64,000 nt of DNA, from the NCBI GenBank assembly GCA_017309115.1, contig JAFLEF010000017.1, positions 1-64,000 of the forward strand, read 5' to 3'. The position numbers and the translations under genes are program-made. The DNA is from Verrucomicrobiota bacterium. GTDB lineage: Bacteria; Verrucomicrobiota; Verrucomicrobiia; Limisphaerales; UBA9464. Under the pieces are notes generated by a model, which saw only the letters and a program-made list of their open reading frames with translations, had not been told where the DNA came from and did not search any database. Position 1 is the first letter of the stretch. Every line of letters begins with the position of its first letter. This document shows, piece after piece, positions 47,416 through 56,807 of this stretch.

Positions 47416-48453
47416 TTAGGTTGGCGGAAGGGAGGCGCGGGTGAGTTGTTCCACCCGCTCTTCCAGTTCCCGCAGACGCCGCTTCATTTCCGGCAACTGC
47501 TGCACTGCGATCCATTGACGCTTGGTTTGCTGATCCGGTTGAGCCGGGATTCCGAGGACGGTGCCGCCGTCGGGGATATCGCGCATGACTCCGGATTTGG
47601 CCCCCACGGTGGATTGACGGCCAAGCTTCAGATGGCCGGCGATTCCAGATTGCGATGCAATGACGGTGTAATCCCCCAGGGTTGTACTGCCAGCAAAGCC
47701 GACCTGGCCCATCACCAAACAATGGCGGCCCATCACGACGTTGTGGGCGACATGAACGAGGTTGTCGATTTTGGTTCCCGCGCCAATCACCGTGGAACCT
47801 AGGGCAGCGCGATCGATGGCAGAGTTGGCACCGATCTCGACATCGTCGTGGATCACCACGTTGCCGACCTGGAGTACCTTGTGATGCTGACCTTCGGCAA
47901 AGACGTATCCGTACCCGTCGGATCCGATGACGGTCCCCGCGTGGATGGTGACCCGGGATCCGATCTCGGTGCCGGGATAAAGGACCACGTTCGGATGCAG
48001 CCGAGAGTTGGGACCAATGCGAGTACCTCGGCCGATCTGATTTCCCCCGAGTAACGCGGAATCGGCTCCCACGGAAACACCATCTCCCACAACGCAATTG
48101 GGTCCGATGTGGGCGCTGGGATGGACGGTCGCGGTTGGTGACACCTTGGCACTGGGATCAATCCCCGCCGGGTACGTTTCGCCGGGAAAAAATAACGGAA
48201 GCAGTCGGGCCACCGCGAGCCGGGTGTTGGCGACGCGGATTAGCACTTTCTCGATGCTGGAAAAGGCCCCGGAAACGAGAATTGCCGACGCCGGACTTTG
48301 CTCTGCGACGGCGAAATACTTGGCTTGATCCGCAAAGGTGAGGTCGCCGACCACTGCTTGATTGGCGGCCGCAAATCCGGTCAGGAGGACGTTTCCATTC
48401 CCGATTACTTCTCCTCGGACATGGTGGGCAATTTCGGTGGCGGTGAGATTCAT
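47416..48453 (-). CDS. lpxD: UDP-3-O-acylglucosamine N-acyltransferase
   Basis: 345-aa lipid A enzyme adding the second acyl chain. The N-terminal uridine-binding domain (about 1-100) precedes a left-handed beta-helix of hexapeptide repeats (for example IGPNCVVGDGVSVG). The catalytic His is in HVAHNVVMG, and a C-terminal helical arm follows. Its presence shows a lipopolysaccharide-type outer membrane. It converges on gcvP with 28 bp between stops. Confidence 0.95.
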   Translation of the reverse strand: MNLTATEIAHHVRGEVIGNGNVLLTGFAAANQAVVGDLTFADQAKYFAVAEQSPASAILVSGAFSSIEKVLIRVANTRLAVARLLPLFFPGETYPAGIDPSAKVSPTATVHPSAHIGPNCVVGDGVSVGADSALLGGNQIGRGTRIGPNSRLHPNVVLYPGTEIGSRVTIHAGTVIGSDGYGYVFAEGQHHKVLQVGNVVIHDDVEIGANSAIDRAALGSTVIGAGTKIDNLVHVAHNVVMGRHCLVMGQVGFAGSTTLGDYTVIASQSGIAGHLKLGRQSTVGAKSGVMRDIPDGGTVLGIPAQPDQQTKRQWIAVQQLPEMKRRLRELEERVEQLTRASLPPT

Positions 48454-48490
48454 GTTCGAAGGAGGATTGAGAGAATTGAAGAGCGCCGAG

Positions 48491-49459
48491 CTACCGGATC
48501 CCCACCATGCGTTGGGCGTCGACGTCCCAGACCTTCAGACGGAGGCAGCGGATGATGTCCCGTGGGCTCAGGGTGGTGACCCTCGGGTTCTGGAGTTCCG
48601 GCAGGGAAGCCACGGCTTCCGGCAGCCGGTAAAAGGGAATTCGTGAATTCAGGTGATGGACGTGGTGGTATCCGATGTTGGCGGAGAACCACGCCATGAG
48701 CGGTCCCATCTTCATGTAACTCGATGATTCGAGGGCGGCCTTTTCGTAGGTCCAGCCGGACTTGTCATTCAGTTTGACGTCCGGGAAATTGTGCTGGGCA
48801 TAGAACAGATATGAGCCAATGGCGTAGGCGATGAAATGGGGCAACGTTTGAAACAACAGTAGTCCCTGCCAACCGGTGAAAATCAGCAACACGACTCCGA
48901 TCGAAACGTGGATGAGCAGGGCGGCGAGGCAGTCCCAATGGCGTTTGGGGTCGTTCAGAAACGGGAAAATGCACATCCCTAAGAGGAACACGAAGACGTA
49001 GCCGAAGAGAATCGTCAGTGGATGTCGGGCGAAGAGGTACTGGAAGCGTTCGCCGCGACTCGACTTCAGATACTGGCTCTTGGTCATGATCGGAAACGAG
49101 CCGATGTGGGAGCCGCGCAGCTTGGAGTTATGGCTGTGGTGATGGTTGTGGGAGCTGCGCCAGACACTGCTGGCGCTTAGCGCGAGAACTCCAAAGCCTT
49201 GCATCAGGATCTCCGCGAACCGCGAGCGTGAGAGGATCGAGTGATGCTGCTGATCGTGATACAGAACGAAGGAACGGAGAATCAGAAGTCCGCTCAGCAC
49301 ACTGCATAGAATCCGCAGAAGGGGATTCTCCCACCACAGTGTCCCGGCGAGCGAAGCGACGAGGAGGACACCGGTGGAAGCCACGCTCCACCAGCTGTGG
49401 AGGGTTGAGTCCGAGGCAAATTTTCGGGTGGCTTGAATTAAATCGGGTCCAGTTCGCAT
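48491..49459 (-). CDS. membrane fatty acid desaturase
   Basis: 322-aa integral membrane di-iron enzyme. The three histidine boxes are HDQQHHS, HNHHHSHN and HHVHH. Four to five hydrophobic helices are visible. The ATG at 49459 is chosen. It would introduce a double bond into acyl chains or modify a lipid such as a carotenoid; the substrate is not readable. It lies 37 bp upstream of lpxD on the same strand. Confidence 0.88.
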   Translation of the reverse strand: MRTGPDLIQATRKFASDSTLHSWWSVASTGVLLVASLAGTLWWENPLLRILCSVLSGLLILRSFVLYHDQQHHSILSRSRFAEILMQGFGVLALSASSVWRSSHNHHHSHNSKLRGSHIGSFPIMTKSQYLKSSRGERFQYLFARHPLTILFGYVFVFLLGMCIFPFLNDPKRHWDCLAALLIHVSIGVVLLIFTGWQGLLLFQTLPHFIAYAIGSYLFYAQHNFPDVKLNDKSGWTYEKAALESSSYMKMGPLMAWFSANIGYHHVHHLNSRIPFYRLPEAVASLPELQNPRVTTLSPRDIIRCLRLKVWDVDAQRMVGIR

Positions 49460-49598
49460 GAGCTTCGCTTGCCCTTCCAACCTGAGCCCGAGTCAATGCT
49501 TTGTCGAACAGTCACTCAGGTTGAGGGGGCGAACTGGCCAAAAAAGGGAGCCGGTGCGCGATCAGCGAAACTGCACTTTGCCTCCTGAAATCAAGGCT

Positions 49599-52160
49599 TC
49601 AGCCCTGGCCTTTGATCACGGCAACCACGGATTTCTCAGACTGAAGATATTTCTGCGCGACACCCTGAATGTCGGCCAAGGTGACCGCTTCGTACATCGC
49701 ATCGTCGGTTTCGCCGTAACCGTATCCGAGCCCGTACAGCTCATCGAGGGCCATAGCGAGAGCGAGATGCCCGAGGTCCTGACGGGCGATTTTTTTCTGG
49801 CCGATGACCTTGGCCTTGGCTCGGGTGAGTTCCTCCTCGGTCAGTCCTTCGCGGCGCAACGTCTCGGCCTGGGCCCGCAACTCCGCCTCGACCTGATCGC
49901 ATTGATCCGGGGCGGTGCCGCAGTAGAAGGCGAAGTAGCCCGGTGTGCGGCCGATGAAGTGGGTCGCGCCGACATAGTAGGCCAATCCAAGCTCATCCCG
50001 GATTCGCATAAACAGCCGACTTCCCATGTCCGAACAGGCTTCCTGAATCAGTTCCAAAGCGTACCGATCCCGGTTGTCGAAGGTGGTTCCCGGGAAGCCC
50101 AGAGCGAGCACCGCCTGCTCCTTGTCGCGCGCCTCGGAGGTTCGGGCTTCGCCGCGCGCACTGGAGGGGGAGAGGGGCAGGGGATTGGACGGTCCTGACC
50201 AGGTCCCCAGCGAAGCTTCGATTGCTTCCAGGGCGGTTTCGGGTTTGACGGCTCCGAAGATGGCGAGGACGGCTCCCGAAGGAACGATCCAGTGCCGATG
50301 GAAGTGCCGAAGATCGTCAGCGGATAGACGCGTCACGGATTCCTCGGTTCCGGCCAAATCCAAGCCGTACCCCTGCGGGCCGAACAAGCCCTGGCGCATG
50401 GACTTGAACGCGCATTGGAGCAGTTGGTCGCGTTGACCGCGAATACCAGCGAGTTGGGCTGCCCGTTCCCGTTCGAGGGACTCGGCTGGAAACGCTGGGT
50501 TGAGCAGGACATCAGTGAGAAGATCCAGGCCGGTGGCAAAGTCCTCGCGCAGGACTTCGGCTGAGATACCGAGACTGTGATTGCCGGCGTACGGCTCGAG
50601 GCTACCTCCCAGGCTTTCAATGGCGACGGCCAATTCCTCAGCGGTCCGATGTCGCGTGCCTTTGGACAGCATTCGACTGAACAGCGCCGTGATCCCGGAA
50701 TCGGTCTGGGTTTCCGCCAGCAAGCCGCCGTTCAGGGCGAGCCGGAACTGCACGAAGGGCAACCGCTGGTCTTCCTTCAGCAGAACCCGCAATCCATTGG
50801 AAAGCGTGTGGAAATGGACCTTGTGCTCGGTATTGGACTCGTGGTGCCGCGTGGTTTGGGGCGCGGTTCCGGTCGGCAACAGGGCGAAGACTGAACGGTT
50901 GGTTTCGGTGAGGTAGCGTCGGGCGACCCGTTGGAGGTCGGCGGGCGTGAGTTGCCGGACCGAAGCCAAGTAGCGCTCACTGAACCCGAGGTCATTCGCG
51001 AGAATCCAGTTGGATCCCAGATCCTGGGCCTGGCCTTCCATGGTTTTGCGGGAGGACAGGGTGCCGGCGGTGAACTGTTTGACGGCCTTGGCCAGTTCCT
51101 GGGCGGTAACCAGTTCCTGCTTCATTCGCTCGATTTCCAGCAGAATGGCCTCGCGCGCCGGGAGGAACTTCTCGCCATCACATACCCCACTGACTCCGAA
51201 CAGTCCGGAGTCGCCCGGGGTGTAAATCCAGGCATTGGCCGAGTGCACCAGCGCTGCCCGGTCGCGGACGGCTTGATACAAGCGCGAGCTGCGGCCATTA
51301 CCCAGTAGGGTCGAGAGCACATCCAGCGCGGGCGTGTCCTCGTGACGGATGTCGGGGATATGCCAGGCGAAATGGAAGTGCCCCAGTTCAACGGACGCTT
51401 CCTCGATGACCTCCCGAGGAGCGGTTTGGGCGGGTTCGGACGTGAGCGTGGAAGACGGCAGTGCTCGGGCTCCGCTTTTGGCAAAGGCGGCGGTGACTTG
51501 GGCCACGACGTCGTCCGTCTTGAAGTCCCCCACCACCACTAGGAAGCAATTATTCGGGGCGTACTTTTCCGCGTAGTAGGCGGCGAGATCCTCGCGGGTC
51601 ACGCGATTGAAGATGTCGAGCAGGCCGATGACGGGATAGCGATACGGGCTGCGGACAAAGGCGGTCTCGAAGAGTCGCCGGCCACTGCGGCGGCCGGGAT
51701 CGTCGTGACACATGTCCATCTCCCGGCGAATGACATCGAGTTCCTTGACCAGTTCATCCTCCGGCAGGCTGGCGTTCTGAACAATGTCGCAAAGGATGTC
51801 GATGGCCGTGGCGGCACCGGTGTTGGGCACATTGATCCAGTACACTGTCCGATCGAAGGAGGTGTAGGCGTTCATGTACCCGCCGGCACTCTGAACCTCT
51901 TGGTCGATGCGGGCTCCCGGCCGAGTGGTCGTGCCTTTGAACAGCATGTGCTCCAACACATGGGAGAGTCCGGCTCCCAACCAGCGACCCTCATCGACGC
52001 TTCCCGCTCGACACCAAATTTGTGCGCTCACGACCGGGGCGCTGTGGTCTTCTCGCAGGATTAACTGAAGGCCGTTCGGCAGGGTGACTTGAATGACACC
52101 AGGCGGCGTGGAGGGAATGGACGGAGCAGACGGAGAACCAGATTGGAAAGCAGTCGTCAT
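49599..52160 (-). CDS. double-unit M16 peptidase
   Basis: 853-aa protein with two consecutive M16 units. The first has the zinc motif HVLEH at 67-71. The second unit, from about residue 430, has the fold but lacks the motif (ALFSRMLSKG at the corresponding place), so it is non-catalytic. No signal peptide is seen. A typical arrangement of pitrilysin-like proteins in Gram-negative bacteria. It is about 80 bp downstream of the Minf_1886 gene on the same strand. Confidence 0.92.
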   Translation of the reverse strand: MTTAFQSGSPSAPSIPSTPPGVIQVTLPNGLQLILREDHSAPVVSAQIWCRAGSVDEGRWLGAGLSHVLEHMLFKGTTTRPGARIDQEVQSAGGYMNAYTSFDRTVYWINVPNTGAATAIDILCDIVQNASLPEDELVKELDVIRREMDMCHDDPGRRSGRRLFETAFVRSPYRYPVIGLLDIFNRVTREDLAAYYAEKYAPNNCFLVVVGDFKTDDVVAQVTAAFAKSGARALPSSTLTSEPAQTAPREVIEEASVELGHFHFAWHIPDIRHEDTPALDVLSTLLGNGRSSRLYQAVRDRAALVHSANAWIYTPGDSGLFGVSGVCDGEKFLPAREAILLEIERMKQELVTAQELAKAVKQFTAGTLSSRKTMEGQAQDLGSNWILANDLGFSERYLASVRQLTPADLQRVARRYLTETNRSVFALLPTGTAPQTTRHHESNTEHKVHFHTLSNGLRVLLKEDQRLPFVQFRLALNGGLLAETQTDSGITALFSRMLSKGTRHRTAEELAVAIESLGGSLEPYAGNHSLGISAEVLREDFATGLDLLTDVLLNPAFPAESLERERAAQLAGIRGQRDQLLQCAFKSMRQGLFGPQGYGLDLAGTEESVTRLSADDLRHFHRHWIVPSGAVLAIFGAVKPETALEAIEASLGTWSGPSNPLPLSPSSARGEARTSEARDKEQAVLALGFPGTTFDNRDRYALELIQEACSDMGSRLFMRIRDELGLAYYVGATHFIGRTPGYFAFYCGTAPDQCDQVEAELRAQAETLRREGLTEEELTRAKAKVIGQKKIARQDLGHLALAMALDELYGLGYGYGETDDAMYEAVTLADIQGVAQKYLQSEKSVVAVIKGQG

Positions 52161-52240
52161 CGCTGGTCCCCATCATAGCCCGGGTGTCTCAACGGGCCAA
52201 AGCCGTTTCCGACCGTGAACCCAATTTCAACGACGACTCG

Positions 52241-52645
52241 TCAGACCGGGTTCTGAGTGGTGGCGTGACTGGGAGAAAACGGCCGGCGAAACGCTTCCTC
52301 GAAGTTGAAGCCGGCCTTGAAGTCCTCCCGGCTGTCCGTCTCCGTCTTCGACAGGATCTGGTGTTCGATCATGTTGAACACAATCTCGCCGAAATCCCCG
52401 CAGGAACGGATGCCCCATTCGTCGAAGACGAGGCAGGTCATCGGACCGAATTGCTGGAGGGAATACTGACGGATGCCATCCAGAAGTTCTTGGCCGGTGA
52501 CGTGCCGCTTCTGGGTGCAGGAACCTTGGCGGCCCGCTTGCGTGTGGTCGAGGGCCTCGCACACGAAATGATAGGCCGCACGGGCGTAGCGCGGGTCCCG
52601 TTCCAGGATCGGGGTCAACAGCGTGTCGAGGTCAACCTGGGCCAT
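52241..52645 (-). CDS. Minf_1886-family protein
   Basis: 134-aa soluble protein matching the Minf_1886 family, which I know only from Verrucomicrobia and Planctomycetes genomes. The conserved core HFVCEALDHTQ, VTGQELLDGIRQYSLQQFG and VFDEWGIRSCGDFGEIVFNMIEH is all present. The function is unknown. The start codon is 1 base after the stop of a small membrane ORF. Confidence 0.88.
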   Translation of the reverse strand: MAQVDLDTLLTPILERDPRYARAAYHFVCEALDHTQAGRQGSCTQKRHVTGQELLDGIRQYSLQQFGPMTCLVFDEWGIRSCGDFGEIVFNMIEHQILSKTETDSREDFKAGFNFEEAFRRPFSPSHATTQNPV

Positions 52646-52646
52646 A

Positions 52647-52796
52647 TCAGCGCGGTACTCCGTCCGTCGGGACCGGTAATGGGGTCAGCGGTTCGGGCGG
52701 GTGTGTCCGCAACCAAACTTTGCCCACCAGTCCTGAGACCACAAGCAGCAGCAGGACCATGAGGACCTTGCTTTCACTTTTCGTCAGGACGGACAT
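52647..52796 (-). CDS. small membrane protein (49 aa)
   Basis: ORF with ATG at 52796-52794 and TGA at 52649-52647, just upstream of the Minf_1886 gene (TGATATG junction). The peptide has a charged N-terminus (MSVLTKSESK), one hydrophobic helix (VLMVLLLLVVSGLVGKVWL) and a Pro-rich tail. Tight coupling to the next gene supports it as real. I do not recognise a family. Confidence 0.6.
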   Translation of the reverse strand: MSVLTKSESKVLMVLLLLVVSGLVGKVWLRTHPPEPLTPLPVPTDGVPR

Positions 52797-52885
52797 TTCG
52801 CGGGAAGCTACGTGAAATGGTCAGGAAACGAAACAGAGGAGTTGCGAGTCGCGGAAAGAGGCCAAGTCGCACTCCCTCGGGTCAG

Positions 52886-55800
52886 TCAGCGATTCAGCCG
52901 CAAGAAACGTTGAGAATCGTTGAGCGGCAGCAGGACGGAGCGCTTGTCCCCGATGGTTTCGATTGGCACATCAATGGGCGCCCAATCCTCATCTGTTTGG
53001 AAATCCAGGCGCGATTGCAGCGAATACCCAGTGAAGGCGGTCGGCCAACTTACCCGAACCCCTTCTGGAGTGATCTCCGGAACCAGGGTGGGAAAGAGGC
53101 CCACTCCGGACGCCGGGGCCAGCAGCGCCTCCAGACGCAGATTGAAGCTGACGTCCGAGCTGTCGACGGCGGCTTGATGTACTTCCACGGCCAGAACATT
53201 GCGACCTTCGAGGAAGCTGGTCCCAGCCAGTTCGGCCTCGAAGTAGGTGGATTCGTCTTCGCTGCCAACGGTGCTCGAGGCCAGCGTCCGCGAAGTGATC
53301 GTACCGGAAGGCATGTTGCTGCGGAACACCTCCCGGCCATTCAGGTAAACCACCGCCCCGTCATCCCGTGCCACGCCCAGGGTGGCATTGATGATTCGGC
53401 CCGCCTCGTCTACGAAAAACTCATGTCGAAAGTAGCTGGTGACGAATTTGTTACCGGCGTCCGGGCCGTACCCGATCTCGGTGACGACGTCATCATCCCC
53501 GTAGCCAAGTTGGGCAGGCCCACGCTTCCACAGCGTGTCGTCGAAGGACGCCGTTCGCCACAGGGTGCCAAGATCTTTTCCTTCATCGTGGTAACGCCAT
53601 TCCGCTCCCGCTGGCACCAGTGTGGAGAATTCCAGGTCCCCGGGAAGGGCGCCGATAAAATTGATACCCGTCCGATGGGACGAAACCGTCAGAGGATTAC
53701 TGAACCCCTCCCGGGTGAACAGGAGACCTTCGGCGAGAGCCTTGACAGTGTATTGACCGGCGGTCAGTCCGGTCAGGACATAGGTTCCATCACTTCCGGT
53801 GTAGGTCAGGCGGGTGTTCGAGACAAAGACTCGGACGCCTTCAAGCGGGAGGTTGTCCCGTTCTACCTTGCCGGAAATTCGGAAGGTGGTGGGGTTGCCG
53901 ACGCGAACTACCACATAGTCGCTTGTTTCCCCGCCCTTCATGTCAGAAACAACGCAGCGGACGACGTACTCGCCGGCGGTGGTCCAGCGGTTGGTAACGG
54001 TGGCCGCGTTGGCTCCAAAGTTGCCATCTCCGAAGTCCCAGCCATAGGCCAAGGCGTCCCCATCCGCATCCGTGGCGGTAGCGGTTAGGGTCACAGGGGT
54101 GTTAACGGTGACGGTTGCCAAGGAACTGGTGACATTGACCGCTGGTCGCCGGTTTTCAGGGAACTTTCCCCGGAAAACGACAACATCGATGGCCGGAGGA
54201 TCGGAATCCACTCGTTGGATCGGGGTGACGTGAATGCCCGCAGCCAAGTCGGAGAAGGTTCGGCCGATCACCAAGGCTGAATCGGTCTTGCCATCCGGTG
54301 AGCCGGCCGTGGTGTCGAGGAGTTGGGTTTGGCGGGAGTTATCGGAACGGGCCCGGCGGACTCCAATCCCATTGGACATCCAGCGGTTGTCTGCGAAGCG
54401 GGCTCGGTACTCGAACCAATAGTTGGTTCGGGAGTCCTTGATTGCCCGGAGGCCGCGGATGCCGGAGGCGTTGGTCGTATCGTGGGCGTAAAGGCGGTAA
54501 GTACCAGAACTTGCCACGGTTTGGATTTCGGTCAGACGAAGCCAGTTCAGGGCAACTTTGTTGCGGACATTGAAGTGGCGTCGGCCGGCTGAGGCGTTGC
54601 CCATCGTGTCGAAACTGTCGCCGTATTCGACATCGTTGCCCTTGGTTCCAATGACACTTTCCCCAGCCGTATCCCAAAAATTGGCGTGATTCAGTCCGTA
54701 ATTATGGCCCAATTCGTGGGAAAACACGCCACCGGCCTCATCGAAAGAATCCTGGACCCACGAGCCAGGCGCCCCCACATAACCCAAGCCCGCCCAACCG
54801 AAGCCAGGGACAGAGCGAAAACAGATCACATCAAAATCGTAGCTGGTGAGTACGAATCCGGCGTTGCGGGCGGCCGTTCGGGCTTCCTCCCGCAGCTTCG
54901 AGGCATCCAGTGCGCCATACTCCGTAGTGGTCCGGGGAAGTCGAAGGGTAGGCGTAATGGTCGAGCCTTCTCCCAGCGACCGAAACCCGGCTCGACCGTA
55001 GGAGTTCTCCCGAAAGAATTGGTCGATGGACCGCACCAGATTGGTGGCACGGGAATTTGAAAACGGTTCGCCCACCTTATCGGAAAAATCAACGCGGATC
55101 AGGATCAGCCGTTTAATCCCCTCGGTGTAGGCGGACGACGGGCGCACCAAGCCATCCTCCGTCAAGACGGTAGAGCCGGAATTCGATTCGGCGTCGATGA
55201 GCCGTTGGTTGGCCACTTCACCGTGGTTGTAACAGCACAGGACCAAGGGTGTGCCATCGCCATCATCAGCCGCCACCGCCAGGGCTGACCGTGGAATCGG
55301 CGCGGCGTCAACGGCACAGGCCGCTGCCGCGGCAAGGGCAATTTCGGCTTCAACTGTCTCCAAGATGCGAAGCGGGTTTTCGTCCACGGCCAATTCCTGA
55401 TCAACAGCCAATCCATGCAACGGAACATCCTGGCGAGTAGGTTCATCCAGTCGGCGACCGTACACATGTGCGCGAAACGTCCGTTCACCCACGGTCGCTG
55501 TTCGCCAAGAGGCGGGACTCCGGCCCTCCTGACCGGGTTGCGGAAAGGTCGCCAGGACCGCCAGTTCGCCCCGTCCATCCAGGCGTTCCTCCAGCAGTTT
55601 AACAACCGAATCGGGCAATTGCTGGCGGACGGCCATTGGGACCGCCAAATCGAGGGCGTGCTCCGGGTTGGTGACAATCAGTTCCTTCAATTCCGCCCGG
55701 CGCGTTTGCGCTAGGCCCTGTCCTTCGGCCTCAAGAAGGATCCGTTCGCTGGGGAGCGCGGCGAGATAACGGGAAGTCCAATCGCGGAATCGAGCGAAGG

Positions 55801-56047
55801 CCGGTTCTTGCGGAGCCGTTTGCCAAAGCGATTCGGCAGTGGGTCTGAGCTTGGTATTAGCATCAGCAAGAACAACTTTCGAGGTCGAATCAGGCGACGG
55901 AAGGGCCAAAGGTGAAGGCGCGGTTTCGATTTGCTCCTGGGGAAGCGGGGCGCTGCGCTCGAGTGATTCTGTCTCGGACTGACGAAGAACGAGACCAATC
56001 AGTCCGAGTAGGACTATCAAAGAGGCAAGGCGGGAGAGAGGCTTCAT
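52886..56047 (-). CDS. secreted metzincin-like protease with PKD and carboxypeptidase-regulatory-like domains
   Basis: 1053-aa exported protein with a signal helix (LASLIVLLGLIGLVL). The zinc site is HELGHNYGLNH near residue 440, an HExxHxxGxxH metzincin motif as in gametolysin-like (M11) and related peptidases. A long N-terminal region (about 30-270) is probably a propeptide. After the protease come a PKD domain (YGWDFGDGNFG), a carboxypeptidase-regulatory-like domain (KVERDNLPLEGVRVFV) and a C-terminal galactose-binding-like beta domain. It probably degrades proteins outside the cell. The M11 versus M6 assignment is not certain. Confidence 0.88.
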   Translation of the reverse strand: MKPLSRLASLIVLLGLIGLVLRQSETESLERSAPLPQEQIETAPSPLALPSPDSTSKVVLADANTKLRPTAESLWQTAPQEPAFARFRDWTSRYLAALPSERILLEAEGQGLAQTRRAELKELIVTNPEHALDLAVPMAVRQQLPDSVVKLLEERLDGRGELAVLATFPQPGQEGRSPASWRTATVGERTFRAHVYGRRLDEPTRQDVPLHGLAVDQELAVDENPLRILETVEAEIALAAAAACAVDAAPIPRSALAVAADDGDGTPLVLCCYNHGEVANQRLIDAESNSGSTVLTEDGLVRPSSAYTEGIKRLILIRVDFSDKVGEPFSNSRATNLVRSIDQFFRENSYGRAGFRSLGEGSTITPTLRLPRTTTEYGALDASKLREEARTAARNAGFVLTSYDFDVICFRSVPGFGWAGLGYVGAPGSWVQDSFDEAGGVFSHELGHNYGLNHANFWDTAGESVIGTKGNDVEYGDSFDTMGNASAGRRHFNVRNKVALNWLRLTEIQTVASSGTYRLYAHDTTNASGIRGLRAIKDSRTNYWFEYRARFADNRWMSNGIGVRRARSDNSRQTQLLDTTAGSPDGKTDSALVIGRTFSDLAAGIHVTPIQRVDSDPPAIDVVVFRGKFPENRRPAVNVTSSLATVTVNTPVTLTATATDADGDALAYGWDFGDGNFGANAATVTNRWTTAGEYVVRCVVSDMKGGETSDYVVVRVGNPTTFRISGKVERDNLPLEGVRVFVSNTRLTYTGSDGTYVLTGLTAGQYTVKALAEGLLFTREGFSNPLTVSSHRTGINFIGALPGDLEFSTLVPAGAEWRYHDEGKDLGTLWRTASFDDTLWKRGPAQLGYGDDDVVTEIGYGPDAGNKFVTSYFRHEFFVDEAGRIINATLGVARDDGAVVYLNGREVFRSNMPSGTITSRTLASSTVGSEDESTYFEAELAGTSFLEGRNVLAVEVHQAAVDSSDVSFNLRLEALLAPASGVGLFPTLVPEITPEGVRVSWPTAFTGYSLQSRLDFQTDEDWAPIDVPIETIGDKRSVLLPLNDSQRFLRLNR

Positions 56048-56059
56048 GCAGGACGCTTA

Positions 56060-56680
56060 ATGGTGACAACTTTTCGCAAGGTTCGGGCCAATGGCAATCT
56101 TGGAGTCGGTACGGCCAGAGAAGACGTTTTGGCCAGCTTCGGCCTTGGCGCCAGCACGAGGCGTCCGGAAGCTAAAGGGGTGAGCGGTTTGCTAACAGAG
56201 GCGTTCTGGGAGCTCATCCAAGTGCCGTTTCGGCATGCGGACCTAATCTGGGGAGTCGTACCCCTCTACTTCGGTTGGGTGGTCAGTGAGTTGAATTCCA
56301 GCAAGGCCAATTACAGCATCGCCATTCAGACTGGGTTTGCCTTGCTTTGGTCGGGAGCCCAATGGGTGTGGCAATCCAGCTTGTCCAATGGGGGGGTCAA
56401 AGTGGCGGCGGGAGGATGGTTTCCAGTGAATTGGGGGGTGACCGTCGTGGTCGTGTTGTTGGGGGCACTGGCGTTGTGGAGCGGACTTCGCCGCCAGTAT
56501 CCCCGGGGCATGCGATTCCTTGGTCAGTCCCGGTTTGCGGGATACTTCATGATTGCAGTATTTCCGATTCAAGCTGGGCATCTGGCTTGGTCGTGGCCGC
56601 GGGCGGCCGCGATTGTCGTTTTCGCGTTGCCGATCTGGATGCTGGTCAACTTGGTTTTGTGGCCTTTGCGTCGAAAGTAA
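56060..56680 (+). CDS. hypothetical membrane protein
   Basis: 206-aa protein with about five hydrophobic helices between residues 65 and 200 and a basic C-terminus (LRRK). An in-frame GTG at 56180 could be the true start, leaving VSGLLTEAFWELIQVP at the N-terminus. I recognise no family. It is divergent from the metzincin gene with 12 bp between starts, so the promoters must overlap coding DNA if both starts are right. Confidence 0.6.
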   Translation: MVTTFRKVRANGNLGVGTAREDVLASFGLGASTRRPEAKGVSGLLTEAFWELIQVPFRHADLIWGVVPLYFGWVVSELNSSKANYSIAIQTGFALLWSGAQWVWQSSLSNGGVKVAAGGWFPVNWGVTVVVVLLGALALWSGLRRQYPRGMRFLGQSRFAGYFMIAVFPIQAGHLAWSWPRAAAIVVFALPIWMLVNLVLWPLRRK

Positions 56681-56807
56681 GCGGGTCTGCGTGCGTGGCT
56701 TTCGGGACATCTATCTACCGAGGGCCTGCATTTTACCGAGAATTTGAATTCACAAGGCAGGGAGATTTGGTTTTATCCACGGCTTTTCGCCGCAAGCGAA
56801 CGGTCCG

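Noticed and set aside
52817..54088. 423-codon + strand ORF antisense to the metzincin-like gene
   Set aside because: Low-complexity shadow with no domain.
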